Shown: one piece after another, positions 10,004 to 10,523 of the stretch
How the letters are laid out: each line of letters starts with the position of its first letter
Position numbering within the stretch: position 1 is the first letter of the stretch
Source of the DNA: Candidatus Iainarchaeum sp.
Lineage (GTDB): Archaea; Iainarchaeota; Iainarchaeia; Iainarchaeales; JAFGBZ01
DNA length: 10,523 nucleotides
Assembly (NCBI GenBank): GCA_016218635.1
Contig: JACRDJ010000128.1
Location: 1-10,523, forward strand
Direction: 5' to 3'
The notes under the pieces: generated by a model
What the model was told of the DNA's origin: nothing
What the model saw: the letters and a program-made list of their open reading frames with translations, nothing else
Databases searched by the model: none
Translations under genes and position numbers: made by a program

Positions 10004-10523
10004 ATGGTTCCTTCGATGTATCCGGCGATTCACCGGCGGTTGAATGCGGCTGTTGCGAGGGCGGCCCGGAAGCATCTGGCGGAAACAGAACGGAACCCCT
10101 TTTTTGCGGAATTGAATCGGTTTGATGAATCGCATGGGTTGAGTGCGAAAGCGCATTCGCTGGCCGAATTGAAGGGCCATCAAGTCCGGTCGGGTTTTCT
10201 GGCATATACCTTTGCCCGTCGTTTGGTGGATTATGTGCCAGCGTATGAGGGGCTTTCCCGTCATTTGGGTTCTCTGAAAGGAAAGAAAGTTCTGCATGTG
10301 GGTGCTTCCACCGGGATTTTTGCCCGTTTTCTGGAAAGCAAGGGTGCGCATGCGGTGGCCCTGGATTTGGATGCGGATGCGACGGCTATTTCGAAAAAGA
10401 TTGGGGTCAGGACGGTTCGGGCCGATGCATTGGAACTTCCATTCCGTGCCAATTCCTTTGATTGTTTTGTGAGTGACCATTTTTTGTTCAGTGGGTATCT
10501 GGAGCTGGAGTCCATCCGTCCGA
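10004..10523 (+). CDS. Class I SAM-dependent methyltransferase, 3' end outside window
   Basis: The frame is open from an in-frame TAA at 9998-10000 to the window end, so 173 residues of a longer protein are seen. An N-terminal helical extension of about 90 residues (MVPSMYPAIHRRLNAAVARAARKHL, NPFFAELNRFDESHG, SGFLAYTFARRLVDYVP) precedes a Rossmann methyltransferase core. Motif I is KKVLHVGASTGIFARFL (about 94-110), the acidic end of strand 2 is VALDLDADA (about 119), motif III-like is RADALELPFRANSFDCFVSDH (about 139-159). These are standard SAM-binding positions. The N-terminal helices could recognise the substrate; RNA, protein and small-molecule targets are all possible. The ATG at 10004 is chosen by its TATA-box distance. 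The gene is preceded by a membrane-protein gene on the same strand. Confidence 0.8.
   Translation, partial: MVPSMYPAIHRRLNAAVARAARKHLAETERNPFFAELNRFDESHGLSAKAHSLAELKGHQVRSGFLAYTFARRLVDYVPAYEGLSRHLGSLKGKKVLHVGASTGIFARFLESKGAHAVALDLDADATAISKKIGVRTVRADALELPFRANSFDCFVSDHFLFSGYLELESIRP

Overview
The window looks like chromosomal DNA from an archaeon, moderately GC-rich with compact gene spacing. The evidence is an NMD3-type ribosome-export adaptor homologue with four CxxC pairs, a stand-alone beta-CASP/CPSF-type ribonuclease, an archaeal XRE-type regulator, archaeal-style tRNAs without encoded CCA, TATA-like boxes about 22-34 bases before start codons (suggesting leaderless mRNAs), and GTG/TTG starts. 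The short genes of unknown function and the lack of Shine-Dalgarno sites fit a DPANN-type lineage, but that placement is inference only.

Layout. 1-448: a short HicB-HicA toxin-antitoxin pair on +. 477-1596: a convergent three-gene operon on - (inorganic pyrophosphatase, a 132-aa helical basic protein, a 55-aa Cys protein) with a 5-nt gap and a 1-nt TAATG overlap. 1597-2169: no protein gene; it holds tRNA-Leu(CAG) on - embedded in a dense array of small hairpins built from two alternating types, and a 20-bp direct repeat. 2170-3036: a TraB/GumN-like protein on - with two central membrane segments and Tat-like twin-arginine motifs in unusual places. 3144-3354: divergent tRNA-Gln(TTG) and tRNA-Ile(GAT) sharing one central TATA-like box. 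3386-4063: a 225-aa orphan on +. 4060-5618: a tryptophanase-family PLP lyase on -, whose N-terminal part is separated from the body by a 71-bp insertion containing a 38-bp duplication. 5675-6595: a possible degenerate kinase-fold protein on +. 6689-8686: beta-CASP nuclease and NMD3, 3 nt apart. 8691-9389: HTH regulator on -. 9467-9961: a multi-pass membrane protein with an HEFLH motif. 10004-10523: the start of a class I SAM methyltransferase, cut by the window end.

The beta-CASP nuclease and NMD3 form the clearest functional pair, joining RNA 3'-end processing or decay with large-subunit maturation. The pyrophosphatase operon pairs a housekeeping enzyme with two unknown small proteins. The most unusual part is the hairpin array around tRNA-Leu: five modules have different stem sequences that still pair, with kept loops and a kept linker, which suggests a structured RNA element or a mobile palindromic repeat family.
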